From Pseudomonas antarctica (GTDB taxonomy: Bacteria; Pseudomonadota; Gammaproteobacteria; Pseudomonadales; Pseudomonadaceae), in NCBI RefSeq assembly GCF_900624995.1, contig NZ_UYXQ01000001.1, positions 1 through 64,000 on the forward strand: DNA of 64,000 nt, given 5' to 3'. Below are positions 19,941 through 28,221 of the stretch, piece after piece. A program made the position numbers and the translations under genes. Numbering within the stretch: the stretch's first letter is position 1; the number at the start of each line of letters is the position of its first letter. The notes beneath the pieces are model-generated. The model saw nothing but the letters and a program-made list of their open reading frames with translations, ran no database searches and had not been told where the DNA came from.

Positions 19941-21089
19941 TTATGCAGGTTTCAGGCAGTAATGTTCGATCAGTTCCCGCAATAGACGCACTGTAGGCGT
20001 CAAGCGTGACATTTCGAGGTACTCGCCCGGCTGGTGAGCGCAGGCGATATCACCAGGGCCGAGCACCAAGGTTTCACAACCAAGGCGCTGAAGATAAGGC
20101 GCTTCGGTGCCGAACGCTACTGCTTCGGCACGATGACCGGTCAATCGTTCCGCGACCCGCACCAGCTCTGCGTCTTCGGCCTGCTCGAACGGTGGCACTT
20201 CGGGGAACAGCGGCGCGTAGTCGATCTTGACTTTATGGCGCTCAGCCAAGGGTTCGAGCTTCTGCCGGATGGCGTCGCGCAGCACCTGCGGGTCCATCCC
20301 CGGCAATGGCCGCAGGTCGAATTCCAGAGAGCATTGGCCGCAAATGCGATTGGGGTTGTCGCCGCCATGGATGCAGCCGAAGTTCAGGGTCGGTTGCGGC
20401 ACGCTGAATTGCGGGTTGCGGTACTCGCGCTGCCAGGCCAGGCGCAGGCCGCGCAGTTCACCGATGGCGTCGTGCATGGCTTCAAGGGCGCTGTGGCCCA
20501 GGCTTGGGTCCGACGAATGGCCGCTTTGGCCAAGGATGTCGATGCGTTCCATCATCACGCCTTTGTGCAGGCGGATCGGCTTGAGGCCCGTCGGCTCACC
20601 GATCACTGCCGCGCGACCCAACGGGCGCCCGGCCTCGGCCAGCGCACGGGCACCAGACATGGAGCTTTCTTCGTCACAGGTGGCGAGAATCAGCAGCGGT
20701 TGCTTAAACGGCTGATCCAGCAGTGGCAATACCGCTTCAATCGCCAGTGCGAAAAAACCCTTCATGTCGCAGCTGCCCAAGCCTACCCAGCGACCGTCGA
20801 CTTCCGTCAGCTTGAGCGGGTCGGTCTTCCACAGCGCAGCGTCATAAGGAACGGTATCGCTATGCCCAGCCAACACCAGCCCGCCGGGGCCGCTGCCGAA
20901 GCTGGCCAGCAGGTTGAACTTGCCGGGGCTGACTTGCTGGATGTCAATGGCGAAACCCAGGTCGCCCAGCCAACCGGCGAGCAGATCGATCACCGGGCGG
21001 TTGGTCTGATCGAGAGACGCTTGGGTGCAACTGACCGACGGTGCGCCAATCAACGCGGCGAACTGCTCTTTCATAGACGGTAATGGCAT
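19941..21089 (-). CDS. argE: Acetylornithine deacetylase ArgE
   Basis: Zinc hydrolase of the M20 family that removes acetate from N2-acetylornithine. It has 382 residues from ATG at 21089 (GAGAGG seven bases upstream; the longer frame lacks a site). The metal-binding motif GHSDTVPYD places H76 and D78; CDEESSMSGARAL supplies the catalytic/bridging glutamates. The neighbour argA supports the arginine role, though in pseudomonads ArgJ recycling can make ArgE partly redundant. Confidence 0.95.
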   Translation of the reverse strand: MPLPSMKEQFAALIGAPSVSCTQASLDQTNRPVIDLLAGWLGDLGFAIDIQQVSPGKFNLLASFGSGPGGLVLAGHSDTVPYDAALWKTDPLKLTEVDGRWVGLGSCDMKGFFALAIEAVLPLLDQPFKQPLLILATCDEESSMSGARALAEAGRPLGRAAVIGEPTGLKPIRLHKGVMMERIDILGQSGHSSDPSLGHSALEAMHDAIGELRGLRLAWQREYRNPQFSVPQPTLNFGCIHGGDNPNRICGQCSLEFDLRPLPGMDPQVLRDAIRQKLEPLAERHKVKIDYAPLFPEVPPFEQAEDAELVRVAERLTGHRAEAVAFGTEAPYLQRLGCETLVLGPGDIACAHQPGEYLEMSRLTPTVRLLRELIEHYCLKPA

Positions 21090-21247
21090 GCGCGGCCTCT
21101 CAACTTCCCGGATGAGCCCCACTATAGAACCATCTGCACGACACAATAAACCGTTGCGGCGCGTTGCCGGGCTCAGTCCTGTACACTGCACGACCTTGGC
21201 AGCCACTCTTTTTCCCGGCTGCGCTCCCGATCCTGGATTTTCCGGCC

Positions 21248-22615
21248 ATGCAGAAAGAAACCGAAATCAAGCTCCGCGTCAGCCGCGAAACACTCGCCGC
21301 GCTGCGTGAGCACCCGTTACTGAAAAAACGCAACAAAAGTGGCTGGGAACGCCGTGAGTTGATGAACCAGTATTTCGACACCCCCGAACGCGACCTGGCC
21401 CAGGCCAAAGTTGCCCTGCGTTTGCGCAAAGACGGTGACGAAATCATCCAGACCCTCAAGACCCGCGGCCAAAGCGTCGCCGGCTTGTCAGAGCGTAACG
21501 AGTACAACTGGGACCTGCCCAAAGCCAAGCTCGACGTGAAGAAACTCGACGGCGAATGCTGGCCCGAGCAACTGGCCGAGCTGGATAAAAAGACCCTCAA
21601 GCCGATCTTCACCACCGACTTCGTACGTGAACGCGCCGAAATCGCCTGGGGCCGTGGCAAGGCCAAGGTGGTGATCGAAGCCGCTCTGGACCTGGGCCAG
21701 GTTGTGGTCGGCAAGCAGAAAGAAGAAATCTGCGAGCTGGAACTGGAACTGCGCGAAGGTGAACCGGCCGCCCTGCTCGAGCTGGCAGCCGAACTCGCCG
21801 CGACCCTGGCCCTGATGCCGTGCGACATCAGCAAGGCCGAGCGCGGCTACCGTCTGTACGACGCCAGCAGCTACTCGCTGAGCCTGCCGGCCCCACAGAT
21901 CCAGGCCGAAATGCCGTTGGATGATGCGTTCGCCGCGATCATGTGGCACCTGCTCGGCAGCAGCCAGCGCCTGGCTGAGCAGTATCGCTTCAATGGCCAC
22001 TGGCGCCTGCTGCAGGACTGGGTCGAAAACCTCGGCGAACTGCGCGCGCTGATCGGCAGCCTCGGCCAGGCCGCGCCGCGCCAATCCACCAGCGAACTGC
22101 GCAGCGCACTGGATGCGTTGCTGGAAGACTGGCGCCCACTGGTGCACGCCGGTGATGACGACGAAGACATCCGCAAAGCCGCACCGGAACAGTTTGTTGA
22201 AGAACTGCAAGACGTGCGCTGGGGCTTGTTCTCGTTGAACACCTCGCGCTGGTTGCTGGCCCGCACCTGGACTGCCGACCGCAACGTGCGTGGCAACCGC
22301 CAGGGCGCCGCGCAGATCACCAACTGGCTGCCACGCCTGTTGGCTGACGACGCCGTTGCCCTGCAACTGTCGCGTTACCAGCAGCAACCGGAAGACTTGG
22401 CCGAGCAACTGCCGCGCATCGAACGCATCCAGGCTTGGCTGCACCATGCACGTCAGGTGGTGGATATTCCTGAACTGGACCGTTTGTACGGCGAGCTGAA
22501 CAAGCTGGCGCAACTGGCTAACCAGCCGATTACCGATGAATCGCTGGATGCGCGTATGCATCAGGCGATTGCGGTGTACCAGAACCGTGCCTGGAAGACC
22601 CTGCTGCGCCTGTAA
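21248..22615 (+). CDS. CYTH-CHAD protein, probable inorganic triphosphatase (YgiF type)
   Basis: 455 residues. The N-terminal CYTH domain (about 1-200) opens with the defining ExExK motif (ETEIK, residues 4-8) and has the LRLRKDGDE strand; it forms the triphosphate tunnel that hydrolyses inorganic triphosphate in E. coli YgiF. The C-terminal CHAD domain (about 225-455) is helical with conserved basic and histidine positions and is known in other proteins to bind polyphosphate. The start at 21248 excludes 28 unsupported residues. Divergent from argE, 158 bases apart. Confidence 0.9.
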   Translation: MQKETEIKLRVSRETLAALREHPLLKKRNKSGWERRELMNQYFDTPERDLAQAKVALRLRKDGDEIIQTLKTRGQSVAGLSERNEYNWDLPKAKLDVKKLDGECWPEQLAELDKKTLKPIFTTDFVRERAEIAWGRGKAKVVIEAALDLGQVVVGKQKEEICELELELREGEPAALLELAAELAATLALMPCDISKAERGYRLYDASSYSLSLPAPQIQAEMPLDDAFAAIMWHLLGSSQRLAEQYRFNGHWRLLQDWVENLGELRALIGSLGQAAPRQSTSELRSALDALLEDWRPLVHAGDDDEDIRKAAPEQFVEELQDVRWGLFSLNTSRWLLARTWTADRNVRGNRQGAAQITNWLPRLLADDAVALQLSRYQQQPEDLAEQLPRIERIQAWLHHARQVVDIPELDRLYGELNKLAQLANQPITDESLDARMHQAIAVYQNRAWKTLLRL

Positions 22616-22636
22616 TACCGCGCAACTCGATCAAAC

Positions 22637-22677
22637 GTGGGAGCGGCGGTGCGACGATTCGACTTGCTCGCTCCCAC
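22637..22677. repeat. REP-like hairpin
   Basis: GTGGGAGCG (22637-22645) pairs with CGCTCCCAC (22669-22677) across a 23-base loop; between convergent CYTH-CHAD and Lrp genes. Confidence 0.75.
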
Positions 22678-22687
22678 AGGTTCAACG

Positions 22688-23151
22688 CTAAACCGGCAGG
22701 CTGGTGGTGGACTTGATCTCAGATAAGGCCACGATCGAATTGACCTCCTGAATCCCCGGCACCATCGACAGCTTCTCGAAGAAAAACCGCTCGTACGCCT
22801 CAATGTCCGAGGTGACGATGCGCAGCAGAAAATCCACCGCCCCCATCAGCACGTAACACTCCAACACTTCCAAAACCCACGAATCGCTTCGGTGAACTCT
22901 GTGAAGTTGGATCGACCGTGGGCGTTGAGTTTGATCTCGGCAAAAATCTGCGTGTTGAGGCCGATCTTTTTGCGGTCCAGTAGAGTCACCTGCCCGCGAA
23001 TCACGCCTTCTTCCTTGAGCCGTTGAATACGCCGCCAGCACGGCGACTGCGACAGGCCCACCTGCTCGGCGATCTGCGCACTGGACAGTGAAGCGTCCTC
23101 TTGCAACAGGGCCAGGATGCGGCGGTCGTAGGCGTCCAACTCATTGTGCAT
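22688..23151 (-). pseudogene. Lrp/AsnC-family regulator with a single frameshift
   Basis: The first frame gives the DNA-binding half, MHNELDAYDRRILALLQED with SSAQIAEQVGLSQSPCWRRIQRLKEEGVI, up to LTEF-like FTEFTEAIRGF; it then runs to a false stop. A second frame continues the protein exactly: EVLECYVLMGAVDFLLRIV to ALSEIKSTTSLPV, the effector-binding half. The switch is at about 22870-22880, in CCAAAACCC, equal to loss of one base. Repaired length would be about 154 residues, normal for Lrp. It may be real decay or a homopolymer sequencing error. Confidence 0.88.
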
Positions 23152-23278
23152 AGAAATACCTGTTATGACGCTTATGTCGAATTGTTTTATTCAATAAATC
23201 GCAAATATGCTCCATCTTAGATAAGAAATCTCCGGTAGCGAATGTAAAAATTTCTTCAGTCAAATCTGGAGAGTCAGC

Positions 23279-23617
23279 ATGCACGCCGTCGAAACCACAC
23301 CGCCCTCTGCCCGCGTCGATGCGTGGGCTGTCAACAGCGCCCATTGCCAGGCGCATTATCAGATCGTCGCCGAGGCCGAACCGGATGTGCTGTGCCGGGT
23401 GCTCAACTACTTCGCATTGCAATTCCTGACGCCGTACCAGGTCAATGTGAACCGGGAAGACGACCTGCTGAGCATTGACATCGTGATGGACGGTTTGAGC
23501 TGGCATCGCGCCCAGGTGATCGGTGAAAAGATTAGAAACCTGATCAGCGTGTGCTCACTGCAAGTGTGGCGGGCCGACTCCTTGTGGCCTCAGGCGGTGA
23601 CGGCAACCAGTCTGTAA
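23279..23617 (+). CDS. Small protein of unknown function divergent from the Lrp-type regulator
   Basis: 112 residues, soluble, no signal peptide or membrane segment. The centre (AHYQIVAEAEPDVLCRVLNYFALQ, then LLSIDIVMDGLSWHRAQVIGEKIRNL) alternates strands and helices in a way reminiscent of an ACT-type ligand-binding fold, but I do not recognise the family. CTGGAGAG precedes ATG. Divergent placement beside an Lrp regulator suggests that Lrp controls it. Codon use is like its neighbours. Confidence 0.75.
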   Translation: MHAVETTPPSARVDAWAVNSAHCQAHYQIVAEAEPDVLCRVLNYFALQFLTPYQVNVNREDDLLSIDIVMDGLSWHRAQVIGEKIRNLISVCSLQVWRADSLWPQAVTATSL

Positions 23618-23699
23618 AAGCCTGCAATACACACTGGGAGGTGGATGTTCAGAGACTGGCTAGCCTGGAATTACGCCCGACACTGCCCAGGAAATGTCC

Positions 23700-25391
23700 A
23701 TGCCCGCTGCCTTGCACGATCACCGATTGGAACTGCATCAATTGCTGCCCGCGTTGGTCGAGCAAAAGCTGATTACGGCGGATGTGGCGCATAGGTTATC
23801 GACCACGCCTTCCTCACTGCACCCTCTTGAATGCATCGCAAGTGAAGGGCTTTGCCTGGAAACACTGTCCCAATGGCTGGCGCGGCATGTCGGGCAGCCT
23901 TATTTGCGCATAGACCCCCTCAAGATCGACGTGGCGACGGTAGTGCCCTTGATGTCCCACGCTTTCGCGCAGCGCCACGCGATCCTTGCGGTGGCCGTGG
24001 ATGCGCAAACCGTCACCGTCGCCAGCGCCCAGCCCCATGTCAGCGGATGGGAAGCTGGGCTGGCGCAGGTGCTAAAACGCTCGATCAAGCGTGTGGTCGC
24101 CAACCCTAAGGACATTCAGCGCTGCATTGGGGAATTCTACCGGTTGGCCCAGTCCGTCAGCGGTGCTGATCAAAAGGTGGCGTTGGCCGGCAATTTCGAA
24201 CTGCTCAACCTCGGTGCAAGCGAGCAGGAGCCAGATGCCAATGACGCGCATATCGTCAATATCGTCGACTGGCTGTTGCAGTACGCCTTCGGCCAACGCG
24301 CCAGCGATATCCATATCGAACCTTGTCGCGACCAGGGCCGGGTGCGTTTTCGCATCGACGGGCTGTTGCACGACGTGTATCAATTTCCGCCTCAGGTCAC
24401 GATGGCGGTGGTCAGCCGCCTGAAAAGCCTGGGCCGGATGAATGTCGCGCAGAAGCGCAAACCCCAGGACGGCCGGGTCAAGACCAAAAGCCCGGAGGGC
24501 GTCGAGGTGGAACTGCGCCTTTCAACCCTGCCGACCGCGTTTGGCGAAAAACTGGTGATGCGTATTTTCGACCCACAGGTGCTGATCAAGGCTTTTGACC
24601 AACTGGGTTTATCCGTCGAAGACCAACAACGTTGGCACGCCATGACCCGTCAGGCCAACGGCATCATCCTGGTTACCGGGCCTACTGGCTCTGGCAAGAC
24701 CAGTACCCTCTACACCACGCTCAAGCAACTGGCGACCCGCGAGGTCAACCTGTGCACGGTGGAAGACCCGATCGAAATGATTGAGCCCACCTTCAACCAG
24801 ATGCAAGTGCAACACAACATCGACCTGACCTTCGCCAGTGGTATCCGCGCGCTGCTGCGCCAAGACCCGGACATCATCATGATCGGTGAGATTCGCGACC
24901 AGGAAACTGCAGAGATGGCGATCCAGGCCGCACTGACCGGGCATCTGGTGCTATCGACCCTCCACACCAACGATGCTCCCAGCGCCGTCAGTCGTTTGCA
25001 GGAACTGGGTATTGCTCATTATTTGATCAAGGCTACGCTAATAGGCGTGATGGCACAGCGTTTGGTAAGGCTTTTGTGCCCCCACTGTAAACGCGCGGTG
25101 AATACGCAGGAACCTGTCCACGAAGCTACCGGCTGCGGGGAGTGTCGTGACAGCGGTTATAAAGGCCGAGCCGGGCTCTACGAAATCATGGTGATGGACG
25201 AGACGCTCAAGGCGCTGATCACCCCCGGCGTCGATGTGCAGGCTCTACGCCGGGCATCACTCGGGCAAGGCATGCGTAGCCTGCGAATGGCCGGTATCGA
25301 CAAAATGAACGCCGGCCTGACAACCCTGGCAGAAGTTTTGCGGGTAACGCCTGGGGATTCAGAAACAAATGATTGGGTTGTTGCGCCTTGA
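23700..25391 (+). CDS. Orphan GspE/PilB-type secretion ATPase
   Basis: 563 residues from ATG at 23700 (AGGA seven bases upstream; an ATG six bases earlier is too close to it). An N-terminal GspE/MshE-like domain (about 1-150) is followed by the ATPase core: Walker A GPTGSGKT at 327-334, Asp box VEDPIEM, Walker B IIMIGEIRD, His box HLVLSTLHTND, and a zinc-type CPHC ... CGEC pair near 455-475. This is the hexameric motor of type II secretion or type IV pili. No pilin, PilC or secretin gene is nearby, so its partners lie elsewhere or it acts in another process. Confidence 0.88.
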   Translation: MPAALHDHRLELHQLLPALVEQKLITADVAHRLSTTPSSLHPLECIASEGLCLETLSQWLARHVGQPYLRIDPLKIDVATVVPLMSHAFAQRHAILAVAVDAQTVTVASAQPHVSGWEAGLAQVLKRSIKRVVANPKDIQRCIGEFYRLAQSVSGADQKVALAGNFELLNLGASEQEPDANDAHIVNIVDWLLQYAFGQRASDIHIEPCRDQGRVRFRIDGLLHDVYQFPPQVTMAVVSRLKSLGRMNVAQKRKPQDGRVKTKSPEGVEVELRLSTLPTAFGEKLVMRIFDPQVLIKAFDQLGLSVEDQQRWHAMTRQANGIILVTGPTGSGKTSTLYTTLKQLATREVNLCTVEDPIEMIEPTFNQMQVQHNIDLTFASGIRALLRQDPDIIMIGEIRDQETAEMAIQAALTGHLVLSTLHTNDAPSAVSRLQELGIAHYLIKATLIGVMAQRLVRLLCPHCKRAVNTQEPVHEATGCGECRDSGYKGRAGLYEIMVMDETLKALITPGVDVQALRRASLGQGMRSLRMAGIDKMNAGLTTLAEVLRVTPGDSETNDWVVAP

Positions 25392-25468
25392 AACCGTCCT
25401 TATCCGTGATCAGACCGTTACACTCGGTCGCACATCGTTTCACTGACATCATCAGATAGGGAATCGCA

Positions 25469-26389
25469 ATGCAGATCGGAACCGTACTGCTTTTATTCGT
25501 GGGTTTGGCCGTGGCCATCCTGTTCATGGGTTTTAAAGTGGTGCCTCAGGGCTACCAATGGACAGTCGAGCGTTTCGGCCGCTACACCAACACCCTCAAA
25601 CCCGGCCTCAATATCATCATCCCGGTCATGGACCGCATCGGTCGCAAGATCAACGTGATGGAAAGCGTGCTGGATATCCCGCCCCAGGAAGTCATCACTT
25701 CCGACAACGCCACCGTGCAGATCGACGCCGTGTGTTTCTTCCAGGTGGTCAACACCGCCCAGGCCGCCTATGAGGTCAACAACCTCGAGCATGCCATCCG
25801 CAACCTGCTGCAAACCAATATTCGTACCGTGCTCGGCTCGATGGAGCTGGATGCGATGCTGAGCCAGCGTGACGGTATCAACGAAAAACTGCTGCGCACT
25901 GTGGACGAAGCCACAGCACCGTGGGGCATCAAGATTACCCGGATCGAGATCAAGGACATCAGCCCGCCTGCCGACCTGATGGCCGCCATGTCCGGCCAGA
26001 TGAAAGCCGAACGGATTAAGCGTGCGCAGATTCTGGAAGCCGAAGGCCTGCGGGCATCAGCGATCCTGACCGCCGAAGGCAAGAAGCAGGCGCAGATCCT
26101 CGAAGCCGAAGGTGGGCGTCAAGCTGCGTTCCTGGAGTCTGAAGCCCGTGAGCGCCAGGCGGAAGCAGAGGCGCGAGCGACACAGGTCGTTTCCGAAGCA
26201 ATCGCAACCGGTAACGTGCAGGCCATCAACTACTTCGTCGCGCAAAAATACATCGACGCCTTGGGCAAACTGGCTTCGGCCAACAACAGCAAAGTCATCT
26301 TGATGCCGCTGGAAGCCAGCCAAGTGATTGGCGCCGTCGGTGGTATCGGCGAAATCGTCAAGGCAACCTTCGACAATAAGAAAGGCTGA
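25469..26389 (+). CDS. qmcA: SPFH-domain membrane protein, QmcA/stomatin-like
   Basis: 306 residues. One N-terminal membrane anchor ([18 protein letters not shown]) precedes an SPFH/prohibitin domain (about 25-200; [22 protein letters not shown] and [14 protein letters not shown]), then a charged coiled coil with repeated ILEAEG motifs and a hydrophobic C-terminus. Such proteins scaffold membrane microdomains and modulate proteases. It is followed ten bases on by an NfeD-type gene, the usual partner. Confidence 0.92.
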   Translation: MQIGTVLLLFVGLAVAILFMGFKVVPQGYQWTVERFGRYTNTLKPGLNIIIPVMDRIGRKINVMESVLDIPPQEVITSDNATVQIDAVCFFQVVNTAQAAYEVNNLEHAIRNLLQTNIRTVLGSMELDAMLSQRDGINEKLLRTVDEATAPWGIKITRIEIKDISPPADLMAAMSGQMKAERIKRAQILEAEGLRASAILTAEGKKQAQILEAEGGRQAAFLESEARERQAEAEARATQVVSEAIATGNVQAINYFVAQKYIDALGKLASANNSKVILMPLEASQVIGAVGGIGEIVKATFDNKKG

Positions 26390-26399
26390 GGCCATTGTG

Positions 26400-26846
26400 A
26401 TGTGGGATTTCCTGCAGCATCTGTCGTTCTGGGATTGGTTGGCACTGGGGACGGTGCTGCTGATTCTTGAAGTATTCGGCGCCGGTGGCTACCTGCTGTG
26501 GATGGGGATCGCCGCCGCCGCTGTGGGCGTGATCAAGTTCCTGATCCCGCCGCTCGGGCTGGAATGGCAACTGCTGCTATTCGCTGTGTTATCGATCCTC
26601 ACAGCAGTGTACTGGTGGAAACGCCAGCGTAGCAGCGCCAAGGTCAGCGACCAGCCGGGGCTGAACATGCGTGGCTCGGAATTGATAGGACGCACTTTTA
26701 TGGTGCACCAGGCGATCGTCGATGGTCGGGGCAAGATAAAGGTCGGCGATAGCGTGTGGATGGCGACCGGGCCGGACAGTGCAGTAGGTGCTCATGTACG
26801 TGTCATCGGTCAGGATGGCGTGATTTTACAGGTCGAAACTGTTTAG
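26400..26846 (+). CDS. NfeD-family membrane protein (YbbK partner of QmcA)
   Basis: 148 residues. Two to three hydrophobic segments (LALGTVLLILEVFGAGGYLLWMGIAAAAVG and WQLLLFAVLSILTAVYW) are followed by a C-terminal OB-fold-like domain (about 80-148: ELIGRTFMVHQAIVDGRGKIKVGDSVW). This is the short NfeD class without protease domain. ATG at 26400 is ten bases after the qmcA stop; a GTG codon just before it is an alternative start. The pair is probably one operon. Confidence 0.9.
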   Translation: MWDFLQHLSFWDWLALGTVLLILEVFGAGGYLLWMGIAAAAVGVIKFLIPPLGLEWQLLLFAVLSILTAVYWWKRQRSSAKVSDQPGLNMRGSELIGRTFMVHQAIVDGRGKIKVGDSVWMATGPDSAVGAHVRVIGQDGVILQVETV

Positions 26847-26914
26847 TCAGTGATGGAACTCGGTTGGGTTATCTACAATCAAACTGTTCAGATAACCTAC
26901 CCGGAGTCACCCCC

Positions 26915-27229
26915 ATGCGTCTCAAATATGCTGTCGCGACCCTCGCTGTGCTTTCCCTACCTGTCGGCTCAGCCATGGCCGACAGCTTCTGGCGCAATGT
27001 CATCTCGTCCGGCGCCACCACCGGCTCGACGTACTTGACCTTCAAGGACCACAAACTGGTAGTCGCCGCCCAAGATGACGCTGGTAGCTTTGTTGCCAGC
27101 GACGGCGGCATCCGTGGCCCATACCTGGAAGCTGCCATGCAGAAAGTCCGCGCCGACAACCCCGGCCTCAAAGCCACCGATATGGAATTGGCCAACGCTA
27201 TCCTCGCGAAAAATGCTGTGACCGAGTAA
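26915..27229 (+). CDS. DUF2388-type small exported protein
   Basis: 104 residues: signal peptide MRLKYAVATLAVLSLPVGSAMA, then SFWRNVISSGATTGSTYLTFKDHKLVVAAQDDAGSFVASDG, a pattern I recognise from the Pseudomonas DUF2388 family. Function is unknown for the family. CCGGAGTCACCCCC upstream gives the start at 26915. A strong terminator follows, so it is probably monocistronic or the end of the qmcA operon. Confidence 0.85.
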   Translation: MRLKYAVATLAVLSLPVGSAMADSFWRNVISSGATTGSTYLTFKDHKLVVAAQDDAGSFVASDGGIRGPYLEAAMQKVRADNPGLKATDMELANAILAKNAVTE

Positions 27230-27245
27230 CGGCGACCTGTAAAAA

Positions 27246-27275
27246 AATGCCGCTCTTTTGGAGCGGCATTTTTTT
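27246..27275 (+). terminator. Intrinsic terminator after DUF2388 gene
   Basis: Ten-base-pair stem AATGCCGCTC / GAGCGGCATT, loop TTTTG, followed by a T-run; the A-run before the stem may make it bidirectional. Confidence 0.92.
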
Positions 27276-27397
27276 GCGCTGATTTTTCCTACCTCGACGG
27301 CACAAGCATGGGTGCCTGAACAGGATAAGTCCTGTCGACCACTTCACGAGGGCAGCAACAAGCTATCGATTCCTTTCCCACCCGCGAATCGACCACC

Positions 27398-28063
27398 ATG
27401 CAAAAACTGTCTTCCCTTCTACTCCTCGCCGCGATCAGCACACCGTATGCCCAGGCAGAAGGGTGGTATGGCTCGTCAAAGCTCAACAGCACCCGTCAGA
27501 ATCTCTCCAGCGCCTTGCTGACCAGCCCACGCGTCACGCATCAGATAGATGCACCCGACAGCAACAAAGCATTCACCGGCTCATTCGCAGCAGGGTATGC
27601 CTTTGCCGAGGGCTGGCGCCTGGAGGGCGAATACACTACACGCAACAGCTCGACGTTCGACGCCTATTGGGCGCCCTTCAATGCCAACGTCAACCGTCTT
27701 GAAGTCGATAGCCAGCGCTTGATGCTCAACGGCTATAAAAACATCCCGCTTAACGACTGGCTGTCGTTTTACGGCATGGCGGGCGTGGGTGTGGCGCAAA
27801 TTGATACCGAGGGTTATCAGGGCAACCCTAACCGTCAGTTCGCCAGCAACCGCCAATACAATTTCGCCTATAGCGTAGGCTTGGGCCTGGACGCCAAGGT
27901 CAGCGAAAAACTGACCCTGGGCACCGGCTGGCGTTACGTGGACATGGGGCCGGTTGAAACTGGCTACAACACCTTCGTCAACCGGGCAAATGCCAAGGAT
28001 GAGCAGCTCAAGGGCAAGCTCAAAGAACAGAATGTGTTTTTTGAAGCCCGCCTATCCTTCTGA
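27398..28063 (+). CDS. Small outer membrane beta-barrel protein
   Basis: 221 residues. The signal peptide MQKLSSLLLLAAISTPYAQA is followed by alternating strands, including AFTGSFAAGYAFAEGWRLEGEYTTRNS and DWLSFYGMAGVGVAQI, and ends in the barrel signature FFEARLSF with C-terminal phenylalanine. It fits the OmpA/OmpW-like eight-stranded barrel superfamily used for surface antigens. No specific function can be assigned. Its own promoter region (27276-27397) and terminator suggest a single-gene unit. Confidence 0.82.
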   Translation: MQKLSSLLLLAAISTPYAQAEGWYGSSKLNSTRQNLSSALLTSPRVTHQIDAPDSNKAFTGSFAAGYAFAEGWRLEGEYTTRNSSTFDAYWAPFNANVNRLEVDSQRLMLNGYKNIPLNDWLSFYGMAGVGVAQIDTEGYQGNPNRQFASNRQYNFAYSVGLGLDAKVSEKLTLGTGWRYVDMGPVETGYNTFVNRANAKDEQLKGKLKEQNVFFEARLSF

Positions 28064-28073
28064 CATGCCATTA

Positions 28074-28102
28074 AAAATGCCGCTGACGACGCGGCATTTT
28101 TT
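28074..28102 (+). terminator. Intrinsic terminator after the beta-barrel gene
   Basis: Stem AATGCCGC / GCGGCATT (28076-28083 with 28091-28098) followed by T residues. Confidence 0.88.
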
Positions 28103-28221
28103 ATGCGCGACATGACGATTCATTCACGCGCGACAGGCTATATTCAGTCGAGCCGTGCAACCATGCCGGTACTGATACGCCCCTTACTCATCGCCTATCT
28201 GAAACGGATGCCTTCGTCGTT

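Noticed and set aside
22560..22700. Possible mobile element or attachment site near the Lrp pseudogene
   Set aside because: The inverted repeat is a member of the common REP-like family and no integrase, transposase or direct repeat is nearby.
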